Shown here: piece after piece, positions 23,406-33,299 of the stretch
Layout: the number at the start of each line of letters is the position of its first letter
Numbering within the stretch: the first letter of the stretch is position 1
NCBI GenBank assembly: GCA_001796355.1
Contig: MGMG01000026.1
Location: forward strand, 1-33,299
Length of the DNA stretch: 33,299 nt
Origin: Chloroflexi bacterium GWB2_54_36
Lineage (GTDB): Bacteria; Chloroflexota; Anaerolineae; Anaerolineales; Anaerolineaceae
Direction of reading: 5' to 3'
Notes under the pieces: model-generated
The model's input: the letters and a program-made list of their open reading frames with translations, nothing else
Databases searched by the model: none
What the model was told of the DNA's origin: nothing
Made by a program: the position numbers and the translations under genes

Positions 23406-23903
23406 TTACTTATCTACCGGTTTTTTGCCCCACCCGGCAAACCGCGGCACTGCCGGTTCGATCACCTCTGGTATCTTGCCGCGCACCTTGTCTTCCATTT
23501 CGCTAATCATCTGCCGCTGGCGGTAGATGATGTTCTTAAGCACATCGCCGATGGAAATCACGCCGATCAATTTGTCGTTTTCAATAACGGGGAGGTGGCG
23601 CACGCGTTTGTCGGTCATCAATTCCATGCATTCCTCGATGGTTTGGTCGGGATGGATGGTGAAAACCTGCGAAGTCATGATCTCCTTCACCAGAGTGTCG
23701 CGGGAAGTACGACCTTTCAAGATGACCTTGCGGGCATAATCGCGCTCGCTGATGATGCCGACCATTTTTTCGTCCTTGGTCACAACCAGTGCCCCGACCC
23801 CTTTAGTCGCCATCAGGCGCAGGGCTTCAAAAACGGTGTCGTCGGGCGAGATCGTCCAAATATAGTCGCCTTTGAGTTGCAGAATATGCCGGACCTGGTG
23901 CAT
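23406..23903 (-). CDS. CBS-domain pair protein
   Basis: A 165-aa cytoplasmic protein made of two CBS motifs (ISPDDTVFEALRLMATKGVG and LVVTKDEKMVGIISERDYAR; then IHPDQTIEECMELMTDKRVR and HLPVIENDKLIGVISIGDVL). CBS pairs bind adenosine nucleotides and often act as energy sensors. Here there is no attached enzyme domain, only a short C-terminal tail (about 140-165). Of two adjacent ATG codons the second is preferred, as it places AGGAGG 5 nt away rather than 2 nt. The gene appears monocistronic, with its own terminator. Confidence 0.92.
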   Translation of the reverse strand: MHQVRHILQLKGDYIWTISPDDTVFEALRLMATKGVGALVVTKDEKMVGIISERDYARKVILKGRTSRDTLVKEIMTSQVFTIHPDQTIEECMELMTDKRVRHLPVIENDKLIGVISIGDVLKNIIYRQRQMISEMEDKVRGKIPEVIEPAVPRFAGWGKKPVDK

Positions 23904-24048
23904 CATTGCCTCCTTGTTGGTTTATTCCTGTAACGTTGTTTTCTTAATTTATAACACTTTTAAATAGCATTTGACACTATCGTATCATAATATTTTATGA
24001 ATTGGATAGAAATTGATAGCTTATTTTTGCCAGATAAGCCGCTTTTTA

Positions 24049-25944
<1,896 letters not shown>

Positions 25945-26309
25945 GATCGCGGAAGAGTCGAGGATGCGCAGAATGAGCCGGAGATTTTCTGGTTTTCCCC
26001 CGGCGATGTGCAGTATACCACAGCCCCTCAGATCGTCAGCCGCTGCCGGTTGCGGCGCTCGCGCAGGGTTTTAGAGTTCGATCTTGATCTTGATCCGGGT
26101 GCATTGCACTTGAAAAGTGCGTTGCACCTGTTCTTGAACGCTCGCTCTCACAGGCCAGGGGCAGCGTTGCTTTTCTGCGGACGAAGGGCAATCGTCCTAA
26201 CCTGTGTATGACGCCCCGCCGGATTCCGGCATGAATGCCCCTGACCTCCATCTGGCGTGTATAGTATACTCAGCGGGTGGCTTTCTCACCTTTCTTGAAA
26301 GGACATCAC
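25945..26309. other. Gene-free divergent region with one hairpin
   Basis: This stretch lies between the leftward ABC-F gene and the rightward oligopeptidase gene and must hold both promoters. An imperfect hairpin at 26098-26128 pairs GGTGCA/TGCACC and GCACTT/AAGTGC around a 2-nt internal mismatch. It has no T-tract. No other gene is seen. Confidence 0.45.
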
Positions 26310-28112
26310 ATGCCTGAAATCACCCCTCCCCGCTGGGACCTTTCCAATGTGTATCCAGGTCTGGCGTCACCTGAGTTCGCCGCTGCCACCGAACGCCGGC
26401 AGCAGATGCTGGGCGAAATGGAAAAATTGGTGGCTTCTCTGGAGGCCCTCGATGCCAGCAGCGATGCGGATCTGGTCGCCAGCCGTATCAATCAAATGCT
26501 CACCGAGTTCGACAAGCTGCTGCTGCTTGACAACACGATGGGTGCATTCATCCACTCGTTTGTTTCGACGGATTCCTTCAATAAAGACGCCATGCGCAAA
26601 TTATCGGAATTTGAGCAGGTTTCGGTGCGCATGGACAAATTAAAAACGCGCTTGCGAGCCTGGATCGGTAAAATTGCTTCCCTGCTGCCGCAGCTCACCG
26701 CTGCTCCTGGCCCGGCGCAGGATCATGCTTTCTGGCTGAAGGAAGTTGCTGAACAAAGCCGTTACCTGATGAGCCAGCCGGAGGAAGCCCTGGCAGCAGA
26801 GCTCAACTTGAGTGGCGCGAATGCCTGGCAAAAGCTGCAGGGGACGATCACTTCGCAAATGACGGTTGACTTCGAACTGGACGGGAAGGTCCAAGCCCTT
26901 TCGATGCCAGCCTTGATCAACCTGCGTTCGCACCCGGATGAAAATGTGCGCCGACGCGCCTACGAGGCCGAAAACCAGGCCTGGTACACTACCCGCGAGC
27001 CGCTGGCAGCCGCGCTAAACGGGGTTAAAGGCACGGCGGTCACGCTCAACCAGCGCCGCGGGCGCACAGACGCGCTGCACTCCGCTTTGGACATCAACCG
27101 CATCGACCGCCAGACCCTGGATGCCATGCTGACCGCTATGCGCGAGTCGCTGCCCATTTTCAGACAATATTTTCAGGCGAAAGCGCGCAAGCTAGGCAAG
27201 GACAAGCTGCCCTGGTGGGACATTTTCGCCCCTGGTGGTAAAAACACCCGGGCTTACACCTACGCTGAGGCGCGCGCATTTGTGCAGGACAACTTTGCCA
27301 AATTCTCGCCGGACTTGTCCAATTTCGCTCGCCGTGCTTTTGACGGCAACTGGATCGACGCGGAACAACGCAGCGGTAAACGCGGCGGGGCCTTCTGCAT
27401 GTCGGTGCCGGGGGTAAAGGAATCGCGGGTTTTACTCAGCTTCGACGGCTCGCTGGACGTGGTCAACACCCTGGCGCATGAACTGGGACACGGCTTCCAC
27501 AACGACTGTATGTTCAAAGCAGGGCGCACCGAGTTGCAGCGCACTTCGCCCATGACCATGGCGGAAACCGCATCCATCATGTGCGAGACGATTGTGATGG
27601 AGGCGGTGTTGGAGCAGGCCAAGGACCCCGAAGAAGTTTTGACGATCCTTGAAAACATGCTGACCGGTGATTCGCAAGTAATCGTCGATATCTACTCACG
27701 CTTCCTGTTCGAGACCGAGGTTTTCAAACGCCGCGAACAGGCCGAATTATCGGCGGACGAGTTCTGCGAGATCATGGAATGGGCGCAGAAGGAAGCCTAC
27801 GGCGATGGTCTGGACGAACGCTACCTGCAAAAATGGATGTGGACCTGGAAACCGCATTATTACAGTTCCGGCCTGGCTTTCTACAACTTCCCGTATGCCT
27901 TCGGGCTGTTATTTGGCACCGGTCTATACGCCATCTACCAGCAGCGCGGCGCGAGTTTCGTACCCGAGTACAAAGCGCTGCTTTCGTCCACCGGCATGGG
28001 CGACGCTGCCACCCTGGCAGCGCGCTTCGGCATTGACATCCGCCAGCCGGAATTTTGGCGCGGCAGCCTGGCCATCATTGGCAAGCGGGTGGAGCGTTAC
28101 ATCGCGTTGTAA
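26310..28112 (+). CDS. pepF: Oligoendopeptidase F-type M3 metallopeptidase
   Basis: A cytoplasmic zinc peptidase of 600 aa that trims short peptides. The active site is LAHELGHGFHNDCM, with His390, Glu391 and His394, and Glu419 in MTMAETASIMCET is the likely third ligand. The N-terminal part (PPRWDLSNVYPGLASPEF) and the C-terminal WMWTWKPHYYSSGLAFYNFP are typical of M3B peptidases. The ATG at 26310 has AAAGGA about 7 nt upstream. An in-frame GTG at 26277 would add 11 residues before the family start. A strong hairpin lies 55 nt after the stop codon. Confidence 0.93.
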   Translation: MPEITPPRWDLSNVYPGLASPEFAAATERRQQMLGEMEKLVASLEALDASSDADLVASRINQMLTEFDKLLLLDNTMGAFIHSFVSTDSFNKDAMRKLSEFEQVSVRMDKLKTRLRAWIGKIASLLPQLTAAPGPAQDHAFWLKEVAEQSRYLMSQPEEALAAELNLSGANAWQKLQGTITSQMTVDFELDGKVQALSMPALINLRSHPDENVRRRAYEAENQAWYTTREPLAAALNGVKGTAVTLNQRRGRTDALHSALDINRIDRQTLDAMLTAMRESLPIFRQYFQAKARKLGKDKLPWWDIFAPGGKNTRAYTYAEARAFVQDNFAKFSPDLSNFARRAFDGNWIDAEQRSGKRGGAFCMSVPGVKESRVLLSFDGSLDVVNTLAHELGHGFHNDCMFKAGRTELQRTSPMTMAETASIMCETIVMEAVLEQAKDPEEVLTILENMLTGDSQVIVDIYSRFLFETEVFKRREQAELSADEFCEIMEWAQKEAYGDGLDERYLQKWMWTWKPHYYSSGLAFYNFPYAFGLLFGTGLYAIYQQRGASFVPEYKALLSSTGMGDAATLAARFGIDIRQPEFWRGSLAIIGKRVERYIAL

Positions 28113-28166
28113 TTCGAATGATTTACGCCGTCCAGCGATTAAGATAACAAACTTAATGATGAATGA

Positions 28167-28196
28167 ACCAGGAGCGACCGACCGGTCGCTCCTGGT
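28167..28196 (+). terminator. Strong hairpin after pepF, probable terminator
   Basis: ACCAGGAGCGACC (28167-28179) pairs perfectly with GGTCGCTCCTGGT (28184-28196) around a 4-nt loop. The following sequence GGTAATTCTTTG is only weakly T-rich, so termination may be partial. Confidence 0.65.
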
Positions 28197-28256
28197 GGTA
28201 ATTCTTTGTATTTGTTTAGAATCTGCGAAAACGAACCATATTTATTACTAAGTTGG

Positions 28257-28284
28257 TTGACAAAATTCAATCCGCTGCTAAACT
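28257..28284 (+). promoter_or_regulatory. Promoter of the secreted beta-helix protein gene, with long leader
   Basis: TTGACA (28257-28262) and TAAACT (28279-28284) are 16 nt apart. Transcription from here gives a leader of about 165 nt before the start at 28458. The leader can form hairpins: GGTTGT/ACAACC near 28298-28317, and CCCG-AATG/CATTCGGG (one bulged G) near 28414-28436. No known riboswitch family was recognised in it. Confidence 0.55.
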
Positions 28285-28457
28285 TAAAAGTCAGAGGGTT
28301 GTCTTTTCCTACAACCGAATCATAATCCGGGGCATGTTATTTCTATTAGCCGGGTTGGGGGAATAGACGGCGAACCTTTTTTGGGATCTATTATTCTTTA
28401 TTCTAGCTGCCGCCCGGAATGTACGATCCATTCGGGAGGTGTAACTGGAGGGAAATC

Positions 28458-31223
28458 ATGAATACGCGTGTATTAAGGTGGCTCTATCGATTATCGAATT
28501 TGGGCTTAATTTTTGTGCTGGTTGCCGGGCTGGCGCTTGGCAGCGCCCGGCCGGTGGAAGCCGTCAGCCCAATCTATGTGGATGATGGTTGGACTGGGGT
28601 CACCCCTGGTGCCGACCCGGATGGCCTTGGCCCGGCTACCACTTTTGGAACGGATTCGTTTGCCACGATCCAGGCTGGCGTGGACGCGGCTGATGCCGGC
28701 GGCACGGTGCAAGTTTACGCCGGCACATACACAGCGCAAATATCCATTAATAAAAACCTGACGCTTACAGGCGAGGACAAGCTGACCACCATTATTGAAG
28801 CGCCAGCGGTTCTGAACGAGGCTTGCAATACATCCGTGACGCTTCTCAACCGGCCCATTCTGTGTGTGACCGGTGGCGCCATTGCTACCATTCAGGGTTT
28901 CACGTTTGACGGTTTATCGCTTGGTAGCACAAATTTGCGGCTGACGGGTGTCGCTTTCCGTAACGCAGGTGGCGTGTTTCAAGATAACATCATTCGAAAT
29001 GTTAGATTTAGCAGTATAAGCTCTGCCCAGGAAGGCGTTGGGTTCTATCTTTTCAATTCCGACCTGTCCCCCGCTCAGGATATTCAGATTCTGAATAATA
29101 CAATTCAGAATTTTAATAAAAATGGTATAACGCTAACTTCCCATGAATATTGGAGTCCAGTTACTTTCACAATTCAAGGAAATACGATTTCAGGTATAAC
29201 TCCCAACTCTACAATTGCCCAAAACGGCATTCAAGTTGAGTTGGTAAATGGTGTCGGTACTATCTCTGGGAATACCATTTCGAGTGTTGCCTTAAACAAT
29301 ACAGGGAACTTGACCTTAGTCGCCAACAGTATCTATGTTAGCAATACACCCGCAACCACCACTGGAAATACTATCACCGGTGCGCAAAGCGGAATTTACT
29401 ATTTCGATGGTGTGGGCTTGATCAGTGATAATACTATTTCGGTGGTTAAGCCAGGCGTAAACGCTTATGGGATTGTGGCAACTGACCCGCCCTGGGCGGT
29501 TCCCTCGCCTTATGACAGTGCTTATATCTCTGGAGAAGCGGCCACAAATGGGTTTGGCATTGCTGTACTTCCTCCGCCGCTCAGCGTGGAAGTCGCCGGC
29601 AATACGATTTCCTTCAGCGGAGCAGATAATTCCAATACGGCAGGTATTACATCCGAAGCCGGGGTCGGTGCGAATCAGCTGGACCTGAATGTCCACGATA
29701 ACACGGTCAGCGGTTTTGAGGACGGTGTTGAGTTCCACCAATGCGAGCCCACACTCGAAGCCTGCTCTTACGGGTACTTTTCCTCGATCCGCGCAGTGAG
29801 CAATAACCTCTTTAGCAATGTTAATGGGCTCACCTTCTTCGGAGCGATTGACGATCTCATTACCCCCATCGTGGTTCATCACAATCGTCTATTTGGTAAT
29901 ACCACAGGCTTGAGTAATGAAACATATGGGGGTGATATGACCACCCCAGTTCTCATTGTTGCAGAGAACAACTGGTGGGGGTGCAATGCCGGCCCTGGCG
30001 ATGTTGACTGCGATTCTTTCGTTGCAAATGACCTACTCAAGGTGGATGCGAATCCCTGGCTGGTGATGACCGCCGCTGCGATTTCGGGTCCCATCAATCT
30101 GAGCGGTACTGCACCCTTTACGGTCGATCTGAATCACAACTCTGACCTGGCATTGCTAACCCCCGGCGACACCGTGCCGGCTACCGTTCCGGTATCATTT
30201 TCCGTGACGACCCTTGGCTCGGTTTTACCCACTGCCGGCTTCTATACCAGCGGCGAGGCAACTACCACCTTTTCGGCCCCGCCCACTGCTGGAACTTATG
30301 AGGTCTGCGGGACAACCGATAACCAATCCGTGTGCTCCAATGTCTCCGTTGAGGACTTCAATGACCCGCCGGTTATTACCGGGCAGTCCTCTCTCTCCAC
30401 TCCTGAGGAAACTCCGCTAACCATCACTCTGGCTGATTTAACAGTAGCCGATCCAGATAACACCTATCCAACCGATTTCAGTCTGACCGTGCAGCCAGGC
30501 ACGAATTATTCACTGTTGGGGAACCAAATTACCCCGGCCAGCAATTTCAATGGCAGTTTGACTGTACCGGTAATCGTAAATGATGGCCAGGCTCCTAGCA
30601 ACACCTTTAATCTGAGTGTAACCGTGACCTCGCTGAATGATGCCCCGGTGATCATCGGACAAGCGACGCTGACAACTCCCGAGGAAACAGCATTGGAGAT
30701 CACCCTGGCTAATCTAACGGTAACGGATCCAGATAACACCTACCCAACCGATTTCAACCTGACCGTGCAGGCAGGCACAAATTACTCGCTGTTGGGGAAT
30801 ACGATTACCCCGGCGGTAGATTTCGTTGGCGATCTGACCGTCAACGTGGCCGTCAGTGACGGTGAGGCCGATAGCGCAGTATACGGGTTATTGGTGACCG
30901 TGACCGCAGTCAACGACGCGCCAGTAGCCGATAACCAATCGGTTAGCACACCATACCAGACTGATTTGGACATCACTCTTACCATGTCGGATGTTGACGG
31001 CGGGAGTCCGGTGACATGGACCATTGTGGATTCGCCGCAGCATGGCAGTTTGACCGGCACTGGTCCCAATCTGACCTACACGCCAAGTGCTGGATACAGC
31101 GGCAGCGATAGTTTCACCTTCAAGGTAAACGACGGTGGCGCCGATTCCAATATCGCCACAGTGACGATCACCGTCGCATCACAGATTACGTATACCATCT
31201 TATTGCCGGTCATTCTTAAATAG
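28458..31223 (+). CDS. Secreted beta-helix protein with three cadherin-like domains and YLPLV-type tail
   Basis: The start at 28458 follows GGAGGG; 13 extra codons upstream lack support. The 921-aa product has a signal peptide (about 1-35, ending near RPVEA). A parallel beta-helix, pectate-lyase-like region follows (about 40-540) with repeated turns such as ILNNTIQNFNKNGITL, IQGNTISGITPN and ISGNTISSVALN. Three Ig/cadherin-like repeats come next (about 635-915). The first two are near-identical (PEETPLTITLADLTVADPDN and PEETALEITLANLTVTDPDN); the third is diverged. The protein ends TYTILLPVILK, a hydrophobic tail with a basic last residue. It is probably a surface polysaccharide-binding or adhesion protein. 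Catalytic residues of a lyase were not identified. Confidence 0.85.
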   Translation: MNTRVLRWLYRLSNLGLIFVLVAGLALGSARPVEAVSPIYVDDGWTGVTPGADPDGLGPATTFGTDSFATIQAGVDAADAGGTVQVYAGTYTAQISINKNLTLTGEDKLTTIIEAPAVLNEACNTSVTLLNRPILCVTGGAIATIQGFTFDGLSLGSTNLRLTGVAFRNAGGVFQDNIIRNVRFSSISSAQEGVGFYLFNSDLSPAQDIQILNNTIQNFNKNGITLTSHEYWSPVTFTIQGNTISGITPNSTIAQNGIQVELVNGVGTISGNTISSVALNNTGNLTLVANSIYVSNTPATTTGNTITGAQSGIYYFDGVGLISDNTISVVKPGVNAYGIVATDPPWAVPSPYDSAYISGEAATNGFGIAVLPPPLSVEVAGNTISFSGADNSNTAGITSEAGVGANQLDLNVHDNTVSGFEDGVEFHQCEPTLEACSYGYFSSIRAVSNNLFSNVNGLTFFGAIDDLITPIVVHHNRLFGNTTGLSNETYGGDMTTPVLIVAENNWWGCNAGPGDVDCDSFVANDLLKVDANPWLVMTAAAISGPINLSGTAPFTVDLNHNSDLALLTPGDTVPATVPVSFSVTTLGSVLPTAGFYTSGEATTTFSAPPTAGTYEVCGTTDNQSVCSNVSVEDFNDPPVITGQSSLSTPEETPLTITLADLTVADPDNTYPTDFSLTVQPGTNYSLLGNQITPASNFNGSLTVPVIVNDGQAPSNTFNLSVTVTSLNDAPVIIGQATLTTPEETALEITLANLTVTDPDNTYPTDFNLTVQAGTNYSLLGNTITPAVDFVGDLTVNVAVSDGEADSAVYGLLVTVTAVNDAPVADNQSVSTPYQTDLDITLTMSDVDGGSPVTWTIVDSPQHGSLTGTGPNLTYTPSAGYSGSDSFTFKVNDGGADSNIATVTITVASQITYTILLPVILK

Positions 31224-31239
31224 GCGTATTTTGTTCGTA

Positions 31240-31298
31240 AAACAAGCGCGGCTGCCGTACGCAGGTAGTTGCGCTTGTTTGTTCGTTCGCTATTTTTT
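31240..31298 (+). terminator. Terminator-like hairpin after the secreted protein gene
   Basis: AAACAAGCGC (31240-31249) pairs perfectly with GCGCTTGTTT (31271-31280) around a 21-nt loop. A run of seven T residues (31292-31298) follows 11 nt later. The spacing is longer than ideal, so efficiency is uncertain. Confidence 0.55.
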
Positions 31299-31422
31299 TG
31301 TTCTTCTGGAATAGGATTGCCGTCCCTCCGGCGGCGCCAACCTGGTAGATTTTATTGACCCGGCGCAATCCAATCCCACCCCATTTATCGTAGAATGAGT
31401 TAAACCTGTTTCTGAGGTTAAA

Positions 31423-31842
31423 ATGCCCTTATTAACCCGCTTATGGATCAAGACTGCCCTGGTTTACTTTGTCCTTGGGCTGCTGCTTGGCATTCTACTG
31501 GCCGGGCAGAGCGCCGGTATCATCCGCCTGCCCGTACAGGGTTTATTTCCATCTTATATCCATTTCCTGGCAGTCGGCTGGATTTCTCAACTGATCATCG
31601 GCGTGGTCTTTTGGATGTTCCCCAAATACACTCAGCAAAAACCGCGCCGCAGTGACGCACTGGGCTGGCTGACTTATCTCTCGCTCAACCTTGGGTTGGC
31701 GCTGCGGTTGGTGGGCGAGCCACTGCATTCCACCACCAACGCAGCCTGGGCAGGCTGGTTGATGGCGGGTTCCGCCCTGTTGCTGCTGGCAGCCGGGGTG
31801 GCCTTCGTTGTCAATACCTGGGGCCGGGTCAAGGAGAAGTAA
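31423..31842 (+). CDS. Four-helix membrane protein, first of a tandem paralogous pair
   Basis: A 139-aa protein with four membrane helices, at about 8-30, 42-66, 78-98 and 108-130. The signature YIHFLAVGWISQLIIGVVFW, followed by MFPKYT, places a His inside the second helix. It resembles the heme-ligand helix of heme-copper-oxidase-like and NnrS-type proteins (H...GW...G..yW..P), but the protein is far too short to be an oxidase. The next gene encodes a clear paralogue. GAGG lies 5 nt before the ATG. Its function is unknown; a haem- or quinone-binding membrane module is a guess. Confidence 0.75.
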   Translation: MPLLTRLWIKTALVYFVLGLLLGILLAGQSAGIIRLPVQGLFPSYIHFLAVGWISQLIIGVVFWMFPKYTQQKPRRSDALGWLTYLSLNLGLALRLVGEPLHSTTNAAWAGWLMAGSALLLLAAGVAFVVNTWGRVKEK

Positions 31843-31843
31843 G

Positions 31844-32245
31844 ATGCCACGGTTAAGCGTCTGGTTCATCCGTGCCTCGCTGATATATTTGCTGGCCGGG
31901 TTTATGCTGGGGGCATTGCTGCTGGCCAACAACGGGATCGAGTTCATGCCATCCGCCTGGGAGCTGCTGCCGGCTCACGTTGAGTTTTTGCTGGCCGGCT
32001 GGGTTGTGCAACTTGCGCTTGGCACGGCGTACTGGATCCTGCCGCGCCATACTCGCGGGCTGGCGCGCGGTTCGACAGAGTTGGGGTGGCTTTCTTTTAG
32101 CCTGTTTAACCTTGGCGTGCTGCTGACCGCCAGCAGCGGGTTGCTGCCCGGCGCTTTTCAGTTTGCCGGCAGAGTATTGGAGGTGCTGGCGGCTGGTTTA
32201 TTTCTGGTGCTTATTTGGCCGCGCATTAAGGCTTACGGCGCATAA
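31844..32245 (+). CDS. Four-helix membrane protein, second of a tandem paralogous pair
   Basis: The ATG at 31844 has GGAGAAG just upstream, overlapping the end of the first gene; the stop (TAA, 31840-31842) and this start are one base apart. The 133-aa product has four membrane helices and the same block as its neighbour: HVEFLLAGWVVQLALGTAYW followed by ILPRHT, compared with HFLAVGWISQLIIGVVFWMF in the first. The opening LIYLLAGFMLGALLLANNGI is matched by LVYFVLGLLLGILLAGQSAG. The pair arose by tandem duplication and probably forms a heterodimer. Function is unknown. Confidence 0.75.
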   Translation: MPRLSVWFIRASLIYLLAGFMLGALLLANNGIEFMPSAWELLPAHVEFLLAGWVVQLALGTAYWILPRHTRGLARGSTELGWLSFSLFNLGVLLTASSGLLPGAFQFAGRVLEVLAAGLFLVLIWPRIKAYGA

Positions 32246-32419
32246 TCCGCTCCTGACGATCCACTTCGTGCAACTTTTGGTGTTAGGGGCTGTCCAAAAA
32301 GGTATCATTCGTCATTTTTCACCCCATATATAGGGGACTGGGTGGAACCCGTCCGCGAAGGTTCTGCACGGAACGGGCAAGTTGCGTTCCCTGCAATGAT
32401 TTTTCAGGCGCAGAAATTT

Positions 32420-32443
32420 GTAGGATAAGCTTTAGCTTGTCCA
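32420..32443 (+). repeat. Short palindromic repeat, copy 2
   Basis: GTAGGATAAGCTTTAGCTTG then TCCA is a near-palindrome (GGATAAGCT against AGCTTGTCC). It matches copy 1 at 2233-2256 and copy 4 at 32545-32568. The upstream AAATTT is shared with copy 4. Confidence 0.65.
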
Positions 32444-32482
32444 GAAATCTCCAACTGCTGGCTCAAATGAGGCCTTCGGCCT

Positions 32483-32508
32483 GCGCAAGCTAAAAGCTTA
32501 CGCTACCA
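32483..32508 (-). repeat. Short palindromic repeat, copy 3, reversed and diverged
   Basis: On the minus strand this reads TGGTAGCGTAAGCTTTTAGC followed by TTGCGC. It is related to the other copies (GTAGgataAGCTTTAGCTTG) with substitutions and an extra T. It lies in opposite orientation between copies 2 and 4. Confidence 0.45.
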
Positions 32509-32544
32509 TAAGTGCCCTTCGACAATCCCAATTAGAAGAAATTT

Positions 32545-32568
32545 GTAGGATGAGCTTTAGTTTGTCCA
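32545..32568 (+). repeat. Short palindromic repeat, copy 4
   Basis: GTAGGATGAGCTTTAGTTTG then TCCA, preceded by AAATTT as in copy 2. It differs from copy 2 at two positions and lies 29 nt before the stop codon of the convergent secreted-protein gene. Confidence 0.65.
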
Positions 32569-32596
32569 TCGGCTGTGTCCTTTGTAGCTATTATGC

Positions 32597-33299
32597 TCAG
32601 CGATTCACCAACGGCAGGTATACCGGATACACAACGCCTACCGTTGCCTGGACGGACTCGCTCAGGTCGGATTCAAAACCATCCTCGGCAAAAGCTGCTA
32701 CCCGATACTGATATGTCAGGCCCATGACTCCTGATAGATCGACAAACCCGGGGATAAAAGTGCTGCCGACCGGTACATAATCTCGCCCGTCGCTTGACCG
32801 GTACACGCGGTAACCCTTTACAGAGCTATGCTCAACCGGCAGCCAATCCAGAAAAACGGACGAGTCGCCGGGCTGGGCAGCGCCTGCCAGACCTTGGGGA
32901 GCCGGCAGCCCGCCCAAGTTCACCGTAAATAGATTGTTTTCGTAATTGCTCTCTGGTAAGATCTGGTCAGAATTGACCTGGACATACAGGGTGTGCGGCA
33001 GGTGAGGGAAGGCTGGCGCAAGCAATGTTCCAATTCCCGGGTCGGAAGAAAATTCTAATCCTGTTAATGCTCCTGCGTTGATAAAGGGGATTTCCATTTC
33101 ACCTGCAGGGGTCCCCAGGCCAACCGGTGCATCCCAGGCCAGTTTCACTACCAGATTGCCGCTTCGGCCGCTGGAAAATTCTGGGCCATTATTAAGCACG
33201 GAAACAACAACTACCAGCGGTTCGCCGTCGGGCTGCGGATAAGGCGTGCTCAGCATCACATCGGACACCGAAAAGTCGGGGACTGCGCTGGAAACTGAG
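32597..33299 (-). CDS. Secreted CARDB / fibronectin-III protein, C-terminal part, YLPLV tail
   Basis: The frame is open to the right edge of the window, so the N-terminus is missing; the GTG at 33266-33268 is only an internal candidate. The visible 234 residues start with a CARDB-like Ig domain (PDFSVSDVMLSTPYPQPDGE, VVVVSVLNNGPEF, TLYVQVNSDQILPESNYENN). A fibronectin type III domain follows (GDSSVFLDWLPVEHSSVKGY, RVYRSSDGRDYVPVGS). The protein ends VVYPVYLPLVNR, the same type of tail as the large secreted protein at 28458-31223. It is probably a cell-surface or extracellular protein; its main domain lies outside the window. Confidence 0.8.
   Translation of the reverse strand, partial: SVSSAVPDFSVSDVMLSTPYPQPDGEPLVVVVSVLNNGPEFSSGRSGNLVVKLAWDAPVGLGTPAGEMEIPFINAGALTGLEFSSDPGIGTLLAPAFPHLPHTLYVQVNSDQILPESNYENNLFTVNLGGLPAPQGLAGAAQPGDSSVFLDWLPVEHSSVKGYRVYRSSDGRDYVPVGSTFIPGFVDLSGVMGLTYQYRVAAFAEDGFESDLSESVQATVGVVYPVYLPLVNR

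Larger units (their letters stand above)
32246..32596. other. Gene-free 350-nt stretch holding a cluster of palindromic repeats
   Basis: Three short palindromic repeats lie at 32420-32568. A small hairpin CCCC-ATATATA-GGGG lies near 32322, and GGCC-TTC-GGCC near 32471. No coding sequence is seen. The stretch separates the membrane-protein pair from the convergent secreted-protein gene, so it may serve both as a transcript end. Confidence 0.5.

Noticed and set aside
28285-28457. c-di-GMP-I (GEMM) riboswitch, suggested by TAGCCGGGTTG near 28350
   Set aside because: The conserved GCAAA and ACGCAAAGC core segments of that class are absent.
32420-32568. CRISPR-like array from the repeated 24-mers
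   Set aside because: There are only three copies, one inverted and diverged, spacing is unequal and no cas gene is present. They are palindromic interspersed repeats.

Overview
The window looks like chromosomal DNA of a member of the Chloroflexota, probably an Anaerolineae-type bacterium. This is an inference. It rests on GC-rich genes, exported proteins with Thr/Pro-rich 'TPTP' linkers behind an N-terminal anchor, secreted beta-rich proteins ending in a 'YLPLV-R/K'-type tail, and an ATPase-less CUT1 sugar ABC operon with a LacI regulator. No rRNA or marker phylogeny was available.

Left host region (1-8.7 kb): the start of an outward-reading exported protein, signal peptidase I (lepB), an anchored C39-type cysteine peptidase with a TPR-like tail, an anchored HExxH metallopeptidase, a HAD phosphatase, an EamA transporter overlapping tail-to-tail with DNA polymerase III delta' (holB), a lactate-permease-family transporter, and tRNA-Asn(GTT) behind a perfect-consensus promoter.

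Integrated element (8734-14321): a visibly AT-rich 5.6 kb island sits at the 3' end of tRNA-Asn. It is bounded by a perfect 25-bp direct repeat that rebuilds the tRNA end. It carries a Ser-type class II tRNA-like gene with an Ile (GAT) anticodon, a tyrosine integrase, a small HTH/zinc-ribbon protein (excisionase-like), an HUH replication initiator, a ribbon-helix-helix protein, a large interrupted inverted repeat that could be an origin, and an XRE regulator. Rightward cargo follows: an unknown 272-aa protein, a stand-alone DpnI-type nuclease domain and a SieB-like superinfection-exclusion membrane protein. I read it as a small replicating integrative element or phage-satellite-like island with anti-phage cargo. 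It is the most interesting part of the window.

Alpha-glucan operon (14.5-20.3 kb): a consensus promoter abuts a perfect 29-nt double operator. It drives a lipoprotein sugar-binding protein, two MalF/MalG-type permeases, a cytoplasmic GH13 amylase/cyclomaltodextrinase and the LacI-family regulator. The transport ATPase is absent and must be encoded elsewhere.

Right host region (20.4-33.3 kb): a leftward operon of urocanate hydratase (hutU) plus two small membrane-anchored proteins, a CBS-pair protein with its own terminator, an ABC-F ATPase, an oligoendopeptidase F-type peptidase, a 921-aa secreted beta-helix/cadherin-like protein, two tandem paralogous four-helix membrane proteins, a cluster of short palindromic repeats, and the C-terminal part of a secreted CARDB/fibronectin-III protein that runs off the right edge.
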